Source of the DNA: Pseudomonadota bacterium
Lineage (GTDB): Bacteria; Pseudomonadota; Gammaproteobacteria; Burkholderiales; Burkholderiaceae_C
Length of the DNA stretch: 10,037 nt
NCBI GenBank assembly: GCA_023436025.1
Contig: JAEZKX010000129.1
Location: forward strand, 1 to 10,037
Direction of reading: 5' to 3'
Shown here: positions 1 to 6,846 of the stretch, piece after piece
Layout of the letters: each line of letters begins with the position of its first letter
Numbering within the stretch: position 1 is the stretch's first letter
Notes under the pieces: generated by a model
Database searches by the model: none
What the model was told of the DNA's origin: nothing
Seen by the model: only the letters and a program-made list of their open reading frames with translations
Position numbers and translations under genes: made by a program

Positions 1-92
1 GGCGCGGGCGCATCCGACGCGATGCCTTCGGTCGCCGGGACCGGGCGGGCGTGCCGGCGCAGGCACCGCCTCCTGCATCCCGCGGCGTGCGC
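1..92. other. Region downstream of livF, no gene resolved
   Basis: This is the short stretch after the livF stop codon. On the minus strand there is a good Shine-Dalgarno-like AGGAGG at 74-69, which could serve a next leftward gene starting near the window edge. The possible starts (GTG very close to it, CTG at a better distance, ATG at 13) are not decisive, and too few codons remain to recognise a protein. I see no convincing terminator hairpin with a T-tract here, so the operon may continue leftward beyond the window. Confidence 0.3.
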
Positions 93-806
93 TCAATGCG
101 TCTCCAGCCCCAGGTAGGCCTTCTGGATCTCCGGCCGTTCCATCAACTCGCTCGCCAGGCCCTCGGCCACGATGCGCCCCTCTTCCATCACGTAGGCGCG
201 GCGGGCCAGTTCCATCGCCATGGCGACGTTCTGCTCCACCAGCAGCACCGCCGTGCCCTCGGCGTTGATCTCGCGGATCGCCTGGAACATGTCGAGCACC
301 ACGGCCGGCGCCAGGCCCAGCGAGGGCTCGTCGAGCAGCAACAGCTGGGGCCGGCTCATCATCGCGCGGCCGATCGCCACCATCTGCTGCTGGCCGCCGG
401 AGAGCGAGCCGGCCGGCTGCGGCAGCTTGGGCTTCAAGGCCGGGAACAGCGCCAGCACGCGCTCCAGCGAGGCTGCGCGCTGCGCCCTGGCCGCCGGCAG
501 GTAGCTGCCCAGCTCCAGGTTGTCCTGCACCGTCATGCCCGTGAACAGGCGCCGTCCTTCCGGCACGATGGCGATGCCCTGCGCGCAGAAGCGGTGGCTC
601 GCCAGCTGGGTGATGTCCCGGCCGTCGAAGCGCAAGGTGCCGGCCCGGGCCCGGTGCAGGCCCGCCACCACGTTGATCAGCGTGCTCTTGCCGGCGCCGT
701 TGGGGCCCACCACGCACACCAGTTCGCCCGCGGCCACCTGCAGCGACACGCCCCACAGGGCCGGCGCGGCGCCGTAGTTGGCCTGGATGTCGACGACCTC
801 AAGCAT
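93..806 (-). CDS. livF: Branched-chain-type ABC importer ATP-binding protein LivF
   Basis: This is the second ATPase of a Liv/HAAT-type ABC importer; it hydrolyses ATP at the cytoplasmic face to drive uptake through the LivH/LivM permeases. The 237-residue length is normal for LivF. Visible motifs are Walker A GPNGAGKST (residues 34-42), the LivF-typical VPEGRRLF segment after the Q-loop region (81-88), the signature LSGGQ (135-139), Walker B LLLLDE (155-160) and the LivF-style VEQN (190-193), with Gln where most ABC ATPases have the switch His. The ATG is preceded by GAAGG about 7 nt upstream and lies inside the end of the LivM-LivG gene (8 bp overlap), which suggests translational coupling. 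It is the last gene of the leftward operon visible here. The true substrate need not be an amino acid, since catabolic operons often carry Liv-type importers for aromatic acids. Confidence 0.95.
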   Translation of the reverse strand: MLEVVDIQANYGAAPALWGVSLQVAAGELVCVVGPNGAGKSTLINVVAGLHRARAGTLRFDGRDITQLASHRFCAQGIAIVPEGRRLFTGMTVQDNLELGSYLPAARAQRAASLERVLALFPALKPKLPQPAGSLSGGQQQMVAIGRAMMSRPQLLLLDEPSLGLAPAVVLDMFQAIREINAEGTAVLLVEQNVAMAMELARRAYVMEEGRIVAEGLASELMERPEIQKAYLGLETH

Positions 807-2628
807 GGGCGGGCCTTCCCAGGTAGGCGCTGACGACCTCGCTCTCCTGCATCACCTCGCTGGCCTGGCCCTGCGCGATCAGGCGGCCGTGGTTCAGCAC
901 CACGATGCGGTCGGTCAGCGCCATCACGGCGCGCATCACGTGTTCGACGAACACGATGGTGGAGCCCTGCTCGCGGATGCGGCGGATCAGCTCGATCGCC
1001 TCGTTGATCTCGCCCGGCGTGAGGCCCGACAGCACCTCGTCCAGCAGCACCAGGCGCGGCCGCGCGGCCAGCGCGCGCGCCAGCTCCAGGAACTTGCGCT
1101 GGTGCAGGTTGATGTCGTCGGGCAGCGCATGGGCGCGGTCCTGCAGGCCGGTGAATTCGAGCCACTTCCAGGCTTCGCGCGTCGCCGTGGCGCGGTCCTG
1201 CGAAGCGCAGCCGAACATCGCCACCATGGCCACGTTCTGCAGCACCGTCATGTGCCTGAACGGCCGCGGGATCTGGTAGGTGCGCGCGATGCCGGCCTGC
1301 GCGACGCGGTGCGCCGGCAGCCCGGTGAGCACGCGGCCGTCGAACACGACCTCGCCGCCCGACAACGGATAGTGACCGCTGACCACGTTGATGAAGGTCG
1401 ACTTGCCCGAGCCGTTGGGCCCCAGCAGCCCGAGGATCTCGCCCTGCCGCACCTGCAGCGTGACGTTGTCCAGGGCCTGCACGCCTTTGAAGGCCTTCGA
1501 CAGGCCGCGCACCTCCAGCAGGGGCTTGCCGATGGCGACTGCGGCCACCCGCGGCGCTGGCTGCAACAATGCTTGCGGCACTTCTTGCGGCACTTCTTGC
1601 GGCACTGCTTGCGGCACTGTTTGCGGCGCCGCATCCGCGATCGCGGCTTCGAACGGCGGCGCGGCGCGCGCCTGCGCGGCGGACTCCACCGGCTTCCTGC
1701 GCCACTTCTTCAGCACCCAGCCCAGGATGCCATCGGGCATGGCCAGGATCACGACGACGAGGATGGCGCCGACCGCGGCCTTGCCCGCCACCGCATGGTT
1801 GCCGGCGGTGAAGGCATAGAGCAAGCCGGTGATCACCGTCGCCCCCACCAGCGGCCCGGCCCAGTGGCGCGTGCCGCCCAGCACGCTCATGAGCACCACC
1901 GTCAGCGGCACCGTGATGTTGAAGGTCTCGCTCGCCGTCACGTACTGCACGAACAGGGCGTGGATGCCGCCGGCCAGGCCGGCCAGCGCGCACGACAGCG
2001 CGAAGGCCGCCAGCTTGTAGCGGAAGGTGGGCACGCCCATCACCTCGGCGACGTCCTCGTCGTCGTGGATGGCGAACAGGCCGGTGCCCAGCTTGGAGAC
2101 GTAGACCAGGTAGGAGATCAGCAGCGTGGCCACCGCCACCAGCAGGATCAGCAGGTAGATCGACGCCGCCGGCGACGGCCCGAGCCGAGGCGTCTCCACC
2201 GCGTTCAGGTAGACGCCGGGGCCGCCGTCCACCGGCGAGTTGAGGATCACGGTGGCCACCACGAAGGTGACGGCCAGGGTCAGCAGCGCGAACAGCTCGC
2301 CGCGCACCGCCTTGACGCGGAACACCACGAAGCCCAGCCCCAGGGCGAGCAAGGCCGGCACCAGCGCCGCCAGCGGCAGCGTGGCGAGGAAGTGCCAGTC
2401 CATCTTGCCGGCGAGGAAGGCCGTGGTGTACATGCCTACGCCGAAGAAGGCGCCGTGGCCGAACGAGAAGTAGCCCGAATAGCCCGACAGGATGTTCCAC
2501 GACAGGGCCAGCACCGCCCAGTGGCACACCAGGTAGAGGATGGACTCGTAGAACGGCGGCAGGCCCAGCCACGGCACGCAGGCCAGGACCAGGCCGGCCG
2601 CCAGGATGGCGGACACCGTGCGCTTCAT
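799..2628 (-). CDS. livM/livG: Fused LivM permease-LivG ATPase of Liv-type ABC importer
   Basis: One 609-residue chain carries both a LivM permease and a LivG ATPase. Residues 1-310 are hydrophobic with the LivM hallmark SGYSGYFSFGHGAFFG (48-63) and the cytoplasmic coupling-loop region HDDEDVAEVMGVPTFRYK (188-205). Residues 311-365 are a soluble Ala/Pro/Gln-rich linker with VPQ repeats. The ATPase follows, with Walker A GPNGSGKST (403-411), a Q-loop Gln in YQIPRPF (451-457), Walker B LVLLDE (526-531) and switch His563 in VEHV. The signature motif is atypical: INLHQRK stands where LSGGQ or LAYGD is expected. The ATG at 2628 overlaps the livH stop as ATGA and fits the LivM N-terminus. The reading frame stays open about 200 codons further upstream, but that part is an antisense-like shadow of livH. 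Permease/ATPase fusions of this type are known among proteobacterial Liv systems. There is no stop or frameshift between the halves. Confidence 0.93.
   Translation of the reverse strand: MKRTVSAILAAGLVLACVPWLGLPPFYESILYLVCHWAVLALSWNILSGYSGYFSFGHGAFFGVGMYTTAFLAGKMDWHFLATLPLAALVPALLALGLGFVVFRVKAVRGELFALLTLAVTFVVATVILNSPVDGGPGVYLNAVETPRLGPSPAASIYLLILLVAVATLLISYLVYVSKLGTGLFAIHDDEDVAEVMGVPTFRYKLAAFALSCALAGLAGGIHALFVQYVTASETFNITVPLTVVLMSVLGGTRHWAGPLVGATVITGLLYAFTAGNHAVAGKAAVGAILVVVILAMPDGILGWVLKKWRRKPVESAAQARAAPPFEAAIADAAPQTVPQAVPQEVPQEVPQALLQPAPRVAAVAIGKPLLEVRGLSKAFKGVQALDNVTLQVRQGEILGLLGPNGSGKSTFINVVSGHYPLSGGEVVFDGRVLTGLPAHRVAQAGIARTYQIPRPFRHMTVLQNVAMVAMFGCASQDRATATREAWKWLEFTGLQDRAHALPDDINLHQRKFLELARALAARPRLVLLDEVLSGLTPGEINEAIELIRRIREQGSTIVFVEHVMRAVMALTDRIVVLNHGRLIAQGQASEVMQESEVVSAYLGRPAHA
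1571..1630. repeat. 12-bp tandem repeat in the LivM-LivG linker
   Basis: Four consecutive 12-bp units of the form (g/t)cttgcggcact fill 1571-1618, and a fifth, diverged unit (gtttgcggcgcc) fills 1619-1630. The two middle units are identical, and the outer two differ only at the first base. Because 12 bp is four codons, each unit adds Gln-(Ala/Glu)-Val-Pro in the minus-strand protein (about residues 334-353 of the fusion) and the frame is kept whatever the copy number. It lies exactly between the permease and the ATPase domains. Confidence 0.9.
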
Positions 2629-3488
2629 GCGCCCGCCTTCGCCGGCCGGAACAGCAGCATCACGATCAGCAGCGAGAACGAGACGATGGGCGCCCACGAG
2701 GGCGAGGCCACGGCCATGGTGACGGCTTCGCTCACGCCGATGATGCCGCCGGCCACCAGCGGCCCGATGGCGCTGCCCAGGCCGCCCAGCATGACGGCGG
2801 CGAACACCACGCCGACCCAGGCGAAGATCTGCGACGGCGCCAGCGTGAACATGAGCGCCAGGCACACGCCCGCCACGCCCGCCAGTGCCGCGCAGCCGCC
2901 CGCCAGCAGCAGCGACAGGGCGCGCGCGTTGACGCCGAAGGCGGCGGCGATGGGACCGTCCTCCGCCATGGCGCGCAGCGCCTTGCCCAGGTCGGTGAAG
3001 CGCATCAGGGCCCACACGCCCAGGCCGATGGCGACCGCGAAGACCAGCGTGAGCAGTTCCGCCACCGGGACGTAGAGCCCGGCCACCGTGAACTTCATGG
3101 TGTTGTAGTGCGACTCCAGCCGGCGGTAGTCGGCGGTCCAGATGCCCTGGATCCCGCTTTCGATCACCACGGTGATGCCGAAGGTGACCAGCAGCGAGCT
3201 GAAGGGCGAGATGGAGAACTTCGACAGCAGCCACTGCATGCCCACGCCGATGACGAAGAACAGCGGCGGCACGATGGCCAGCGCCAGCAGCGGGTCCACG
3301 CCCCAGCTGGCGTGCATCTGGTAGGTGAGGTAGCCCGCCAGGAACACCAGGCCGAAGTGCGCCAGGTTGATCTGCCGCAGCAGCCCCCAGGTGAGCCCGA
3401 GCCCGACCCCGATCAGGCCGTAGAGGCTGCCGATGAAGATGCCCGACAGGATGGACTGCGCCAGCAGGTTGAAGCTCGGAAGCGTCAA
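2625..3488 (-). CDS. livH: Branched-chain-type ABC importer permease LivH
   Basis: This is an inner-membrane permease subunit that pairs with LivM to form the translocation channel. The 287 residues are mostly hydrophobic helices. The LivH N-terminal hallmark is present as GLIGVGLGLTWGLLRQINLAH (residues 24-44, key residues GL, R38, IN and H44). The ATPase-coupling loop is around 164-192 (FTDLGKALRAMAEDGPIAAA, 164-183), and a glycine-rich segment MLGGLGSAIGPLVAGG follows (233-248). The start is a TTG: it is preceded by GAGGAG at about 6 nt, which overlaps the stop of the upstream binding-protein gene, and it begins with the expected short LivH N-terminus. No ATG gives an intact protein. The stop overlaps the livM/livG start by 4 bp. 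Only 10 bp separate it from the binding-protein gene, so the two are cotranscribed. Confidence 0.94.
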   Translation of the reverse strand: MTLPSFNLLAQSILSGIFIGSLYGLIGVGLGLTWGLLRQINLAHFGLVFLAGYLTYQMHASWGVDPLLALAIVPPLFFVIGVGMQWLLSKFSISPFSSLLVTFGITVVIESGIQGIWTADYRRLESHYNTMKFTVAGLYVPVAELLTLVFAVAIGLGVWALMRFTDLGKALRAMAEDGPIAAAFGVNARALSLLLAGGCAALAGVAGVCLALMFTLAPSQIFAWVGVVFAAVMLGGLGSAIGPLVAGGIIGVSEAVTMAVASPSWAPIVSFSLLIVMLLFRPAKAGA

Positions 3489-3498
3489 GCGCCGCTCC

Positions 3499-4698
3499 TC
3501 AGCGGATCTGCAGGCGGGCGCCGGGGGCGGCGAAGTTCTCCGGCCAGACGACCTTCCAGGCGCCGTTCTGCACCTGCTTGATCTTCATCAGGTCGTCGCC
3601 GAAGTTGCCCGGGCCGTCGAAGCGCAGCCGCCCCTGGATGGTGTCGATGCGGTTCTTCTTGATGAAGTCGGCGATCTTCTTGTCGTCCAGGCTGTTGGCG
3701 CCGCGCACGCCGGCCTCCAGGATCTGCCACGCCGAGAACGAGGCCGCGGCCTGCACCTCCACCGTGGTGTCGGGCAGGTTGGCCGCGCGGGCACGCTGGT
3801 TGAAGGTCTGCACGAACTCCGCCGCGATCCCGTGGTTGGTGAAGGGCGGGTGCTCCTCGAAGATGGTCAGCGACAGCGCGCGGTCGCCCTCGGGCGTCTT
3901 GGTCATGGGTCCGGGCGCCGGGTAGAGGTGGAAGTGGATCGGCGGCACATAGTCGATCTTCTTCATGGCCTCCAGCAGCATGTTGCCTTCCAGGCCGATG
4001 TCGCCGATCCACACCAGGTCGGGCTTGGCGTCCTTCACGCGGGCGGCGATGGGGCCGAAGTCACGGTTGCCGAAGTCCCACTCGAGGAACAGCACCTCGT
4101 TGAGGCCGCGCTTCCTGGCCACCTCGCGGCCGCCCAGCGACATGAAGTGGATGGACGGGAACTTGCTGGTGACGATGGCGATGGTCTTGGGCGGCTTGCC
4201 CGACTGCGCCAGCATGTCGAACAGCGAGTTGGACACCGTGGTCTGCGGGTTGGGCCCCAGCGACCAGGCGGGAAACTGCATGTCGTACTTGGCCAGCGAC
4301 GGAATGCCGAAGGTGTGGTGCACCAGCACCTTGTTGTAGCGCTGGGCCACGCCCATGGCGGAGAGGATGGCGCCGGTGGCGTACGGCCCCATCAGCAGGT
4401 CGACCTTGTCGGAGGTCACCAGCTGTTCGTAGAGCGTGCGCGCCAGGTCGGGCTTGGACTGGTCGTCCTTCACGACCCACTCGACCCGCCGCCCCAGCAG
4501 GCCGCCGCGCCGGTTGAGGTTTTCCACGTAGATCTCGCCCACCAGCTTGTGGGTGAGTGCCGTGGCCGACAGGGGCCCGGTGAGCGCCAGCGTGCTGCCG
4601 ATGCGGATCGGCTGGCCGCCGGCGGGCGCCTGGGCGAAGGCGGGCAGCGCCAGCGCGGCGCCGATGGCGGAAAGGGTATGGCGGCGTGAGAGGGTCAT
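3499..4698 (-). CDS. Liv-type ABC importer periplasmic substrate-binding protein
   Basis: This is the 399-residue periplasmic binding protein of the importer, of the LivJ/LivK-AmiC type (Peripla_BP_6 fold). It has an N-terminal signal (SRRHTL then a hydrophobic stretch to PAFA, likely cut near residue 22 or 24). The twin arginine makes it Tat-like. The mature start IRIGSTLALTGPLSA (31-45) is the characteristic first strand and ligand loop of this family, followed by the conserved NRRGGLLGRRVE segment (61-72) and LLMGPYATG (100-108). An AGGAG lies about 7 nt before the ATG. No cysteine is seen in the protein. It sits next to livH and 25 bp after the Bug gene. The ligand cannot be read from sequence; operon context favours an aromatic or other organic acid rather than leucine, but this is inference. 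Confidence 0.92.
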   Translation of the reverse strand: MTLSRRHTLSAIGAALALPAFAQAPAGGQPIRIGSTLALTGPLSATALTHKLVGEIYVENLNRRGGLLGRRVEWVVKDDQSKPDLARTLYEQLVTSDKVDLLMGPYATGAILSAMGVAQRYNKVLVHHTFGIPSLAKYDMQFPAWSLGPNPQTTVSNSLFDMLAQSGKPPKTIAIVTSKFPSIHFMSLGGREVARKRGLNEVLFLEWDFGNRDFGPIAARVKDAKPDLVWIGDIGLEGNMLLEAMKKIDYVPPIHFHLYPAPGPMTKTPEGDRALSLTIFEEHPPFTNHGIAAEFVQTFNQRARAANLPDTTVEVQAAASFSAWQILEAGVRGANSLDDKKIADFIKKNRIDTIQGRLRFDGPGNFGDDLMKIKQVQNGAWKVVWPENFAAPGARLQIR

Positions 4699-4723
4699 GG
4701 TCGTCTCCTGTCGTTGCTGTCGT

Positions 4724-5689
4724 TCAATCCACCTGCGCGCCCGAGCGCTTGACGAGCTCGGACCACTTGGCGATCTCCGAGCGGCCGAAGGCCGCCAGTT
4801 CTTCCGGCTTGAGCACGGGCACCTCCAGCCCCTGCGCGGCCAGCTTCGCTTTCACCTCCGGATGGGTCACGGCCTGGTTCACCGCGTCGCGCAGCTTCGC
4901 CAGCACCGGCGCCGGCGTGCTGGCGGGCGCGTACAACATGAACCAGGCGACCAGGTCGAAGTCGCCGGCGCCCTGCTCCGCCAGCGTCGGCACCTCGGGC
5001 GCGGCGGCGGTGCGCTTCGCGCTGGAAACGCCCAGCGCACGCAGCTTGCCGGCCTTGACGTGCGGCATGACGGCCGCCGGGTGGTAGAACATGAAGTGGA
5101 CCTGGCCGGCCATCACGTCGTTGAGCGCCAGGCCGCCTTCCTTGTACGGCACGTGCACCATCTCGCCGCCCAGGCGGGCCTTGACCAGTTCGCCGGCCAG
5201 GTGGCCCGAGGTGCCGTTGCCGGCCGAGGCGAAGCTCACGCCGGGCGACTTGGCCGCGGCGGACCGGAGGTCCTGCAGGGTTTTCAGGGGCGAGTTCGCG
5301 CCGACCACCAGCAGCGTCGGCGTGTAGCCCGCGAAGCCGATGGGCGCGAAGTCCTTCTGCGCGTCGTAGGGCATGCGGCGGTACAGGCCCGGGTTGATCG
5401 CATGCGTGCCGACCGTGCCCATGACGATGGTGTAGCCGTCGGCCGGCGCCTTGGCCACCAGGTCGGCGCCGATGTTGCCGCCGGCCCCGGCCTTGTTCTC
5501 CACCACCACGGCCTGGCCGAGCGGCCTGGCCAGGGCCTCGGCGAAGACCCGGGCGATGATGTCGGTGGTGGTGCCCGGGCCGAAGGGCACCACCAGCTTG
5601 ACCGGGCGGTTCGGATAGTCCTGGGCGAAGGCCGGTGCGCCCAGCGCGAGGGCGGTCAAGGCGGCCAGGATGGTGTGGCGCATGCTCAC
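4724..5689 (-). CDS. Bug-family (TctC-like) periplasmic solute-binding protein
   Basis: This is an extracytoplasmic binding protein of the Bug (Bordetella uptake gene) family, whose members bind carboxylates or related small molecules and are expanded in Burkholderiales. It has a clear signal peptide (hydrophobic run ending GAPAFA, cut before QDYPNRP), then the Bug hallmark YPNRPVKLVVPFGPGTTTD (25-43), ENKAGAGGNIGAD (64-76) and LYRRMPYDAQKDFAPI (102-117). From the GTG start the length is 321 residues, normal for the family. I chose GTG at 5689 because it forms a GTGA overlap with the CoA-transferase stop and has AAGGAGA at a good distance; the in-frame ATG at 5683 (319 residues) is too far from that site but cannot be excluded. 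No TctA/TctB membrane partners are visible. It may act as a sensor or deliver to another system. Confidence 0.92.
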   Translation of the reverse strand: MSMRHTILAALTALALGAPAFAQDYPNRPVKLVVPFGPGTTTDIIARVFAEALARPLGQAVVVENKAGAGGNIGADLVAKAPADGYTIVMGTVGTHAINPGLYRRMPYDAQKDFAPIGFAGYTPTLLVVGANSPLKTLQDLRSAAAKSPGVSFASAGNGTSGHLAGELVKARLGGEMVHVPYKEGGLALNDVMAGQVHFMFYHPAAVMPHVKAGKLRALGVSSAKRTAAAPEVPTLAEQGAGDFDLVAWFMLYAPASTPAPVLAKLRDAVNQAVTHPEVKAKLAAQGLEVPVLKPEELAAFGRSEIAKWSELVKRSGAQVD

Positions 5690-6846
5690 GTGCTCGTCTC
5701 CTTCGATGGCGCGCGCGGCTTCCAGCCCGCGCGCAGTTCCTCGTTGTGTTCGCCCAGCACCGGCGGTGCCGTCACTTCGAGCGGCCGCTGGCCGTCGTAC
5801 GACACTGGCGAGCGCACCGTGCGGAAGGTGCCCACCACCGGATGCTCGGTCTCCACGAACAACTGCAGGTGCTTCGCCTGGGCATCGTCCGGCACTTCCG
5901 CGGTGGTGTACATAGGGGAATGCGGGACGTCCTCGGCCTCCAGCCGGCGGCACCATTCGGCGCGGTCGTGCCGGGCGAAGATCGGCCGCATCACGGCGAT
6001 CAGCTCCTCCTGGTTGTCGATGCGCGCCTGCCGGCTGGAGAAGCGCGGATCCTGGAAGATGTCCGGCGTCTCCATCGCCTTGGCCAGGCCCTGCCAGAAC
6101 TTCTCGGGCGAGGACATGTGCAGCGCGATCCAGTGGCCGTCGCGGCACTGCAGCACGTACGACTGCGACACGCTCGGGCGGCTGAACGGCCCCATCACCT
6201 CGTTGGCGGAGAACAGGTGCTGGAAGGCGTCCAGGTTGAAGTGCGTCATGGCCTCGAACATCGACAGTTCCACCTTGCGGGCGGCGCCGGTGCGTTCGCG
6301 CTCGTACAGCGCGCCGAGGATGCCGTAGGCGGCGTAGAAGCCGGTGACCAGGTCGGCGATGGCGGGGCCCACCACGCGCGGATTCGCCGGGTTCACCAGC
6401 AGCCTCAGGTAGCCGCTGGCGGCCTGGGCCACGCTGTCGTAGGTCGGCCGATGCGCGGCCGGCCCGGTGGCGCCGAAGCCGCTGATGGCGCAGTAGATGA
6501 GTCGGCCGTTGATGCCGCGCAGGCGCTCGAAGCCGCAGCCGATCTGCTCGGCGAAGCCGGGGCGGAAGTTCTGCAGGTAGACATCGGCGTCGGCCACCAG
6601 CGTGTCGAAGCGCGCCAGGTCGTCGGCGTTCTTGGTGTTGAGCGTGATGCTGCGCTTGTTGCGGTTGACGGTCTGGTAGTGCGGCGAGTACAGGCCGCCC
6701 TTGAAGGCGCGGAAGGGGTCGCCGGTGCCCGGCAGCTCCACCTTGACGACGTCGGCGCCCAGGTCGGCCAGCAGCATGGCGGCCGCCGGGCCGGTGATGA
6801 AGGTGCCGTGCTCCAGCACGCGCACGCCCTCGAGCACGCGGATCAC
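5686..6846 (-). CDS. Family III CoA-transferase (CaiB/BaiF type)
   Basis: This cytoplasmic enzyme moves CoA between carboxylic acids through an aspartyl-CoA thioester intermediate. The 386-residue length is normal. Family features are the N-terminal LEGVRVLEHGTFITGPAAAM (5-24), LLADLGADVVKVE (25-37), NRNKRSITLN (61-70), LQNFRPG (91-97), ISGFGATGP (121-129), and the segment PAIADLVTGFYAAYGILGAL (161-180), in which Asp165 is the likely catalytic nucleophile. The start is a GTG with GGAGGAG 5 nt upstream, and its GTGA overlaps the stop of the lyase gene. Its own stop overlaps the Bug start in the same way. Donor and acceptor acids are not deducible. The tight coupling to a citryl-CoA-lyase-like gene suggests it makes the lyase's acyl-CoA substrate, as in routes where a hydroxy acid is activated and then cleaved. 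Confidence 0.93.
   Translation of the reverse strand: MIRVLEGVRVLEHGTFITGPAAAMLLADLGADVVKVELPGTGDPFRAFKGGLYSPHYQTVNRNKRSITLNTKNADDLARFDTLVADADVYLQNFRPGFAEQIGCGFERLRGINGRLIYCAISGFGATGPAAHRPTYDSVAQAASGYLRLLVNPANPRVVGPAIADLVTGFYAAYGILGALYERERTGAARKVELSMFEAMTHFNLDAFQHLFSANEVMGPFSRPSVSQSYVLQCRDGHWIALHMSSPEKFWQGLAKAMETPDIFQDPRFSSRQARIDNQEELIAVMRPIFARHDRAEWCRRLEAEDVPHSPMYTTAEVPDDAQAKHLQLFVETEHPVVGTFRTVRSPVSYDGQRPLEVTAPPVLGEHNEELRAGWKPRAPSKETST

Noticed and set aside
1571..1630. Tandem repeat considered as a CRISPR-like or VNTR element separate from coding sequence
   Set aside because: Units are 12 bp, directly adjacent with no spacers, and in frame inside the fusion protein, so it is a coding repeat and not a CRISPR array.
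677..2572. Minus-strand open frame of 631 codons overlapping the LivM-LivG fusion in another frame
   Set aside because: Low-complexity Arg/Gly/Ala/Pro sequence, out of frame with the strongly supported transporter proteins livF and LivM-LivG.
778..3075. Very long plus-strand open frame (765 codons) opposite livF/livM-livG/livH
   Set aside because: It is rich in His, Arg, Gln and Ala with no recognisable domain and lies antisense to well-supported transporter genes. This is the usual shadow of high-GC coding sequence.
4547..6328. Long plus-strand open frame (593 codons) opposite the Bug and CoA-transferase genes
   Set aside because: Composition is shadow-like and it crosses several real genes on the other strand; no domain or ribosome site supports it.
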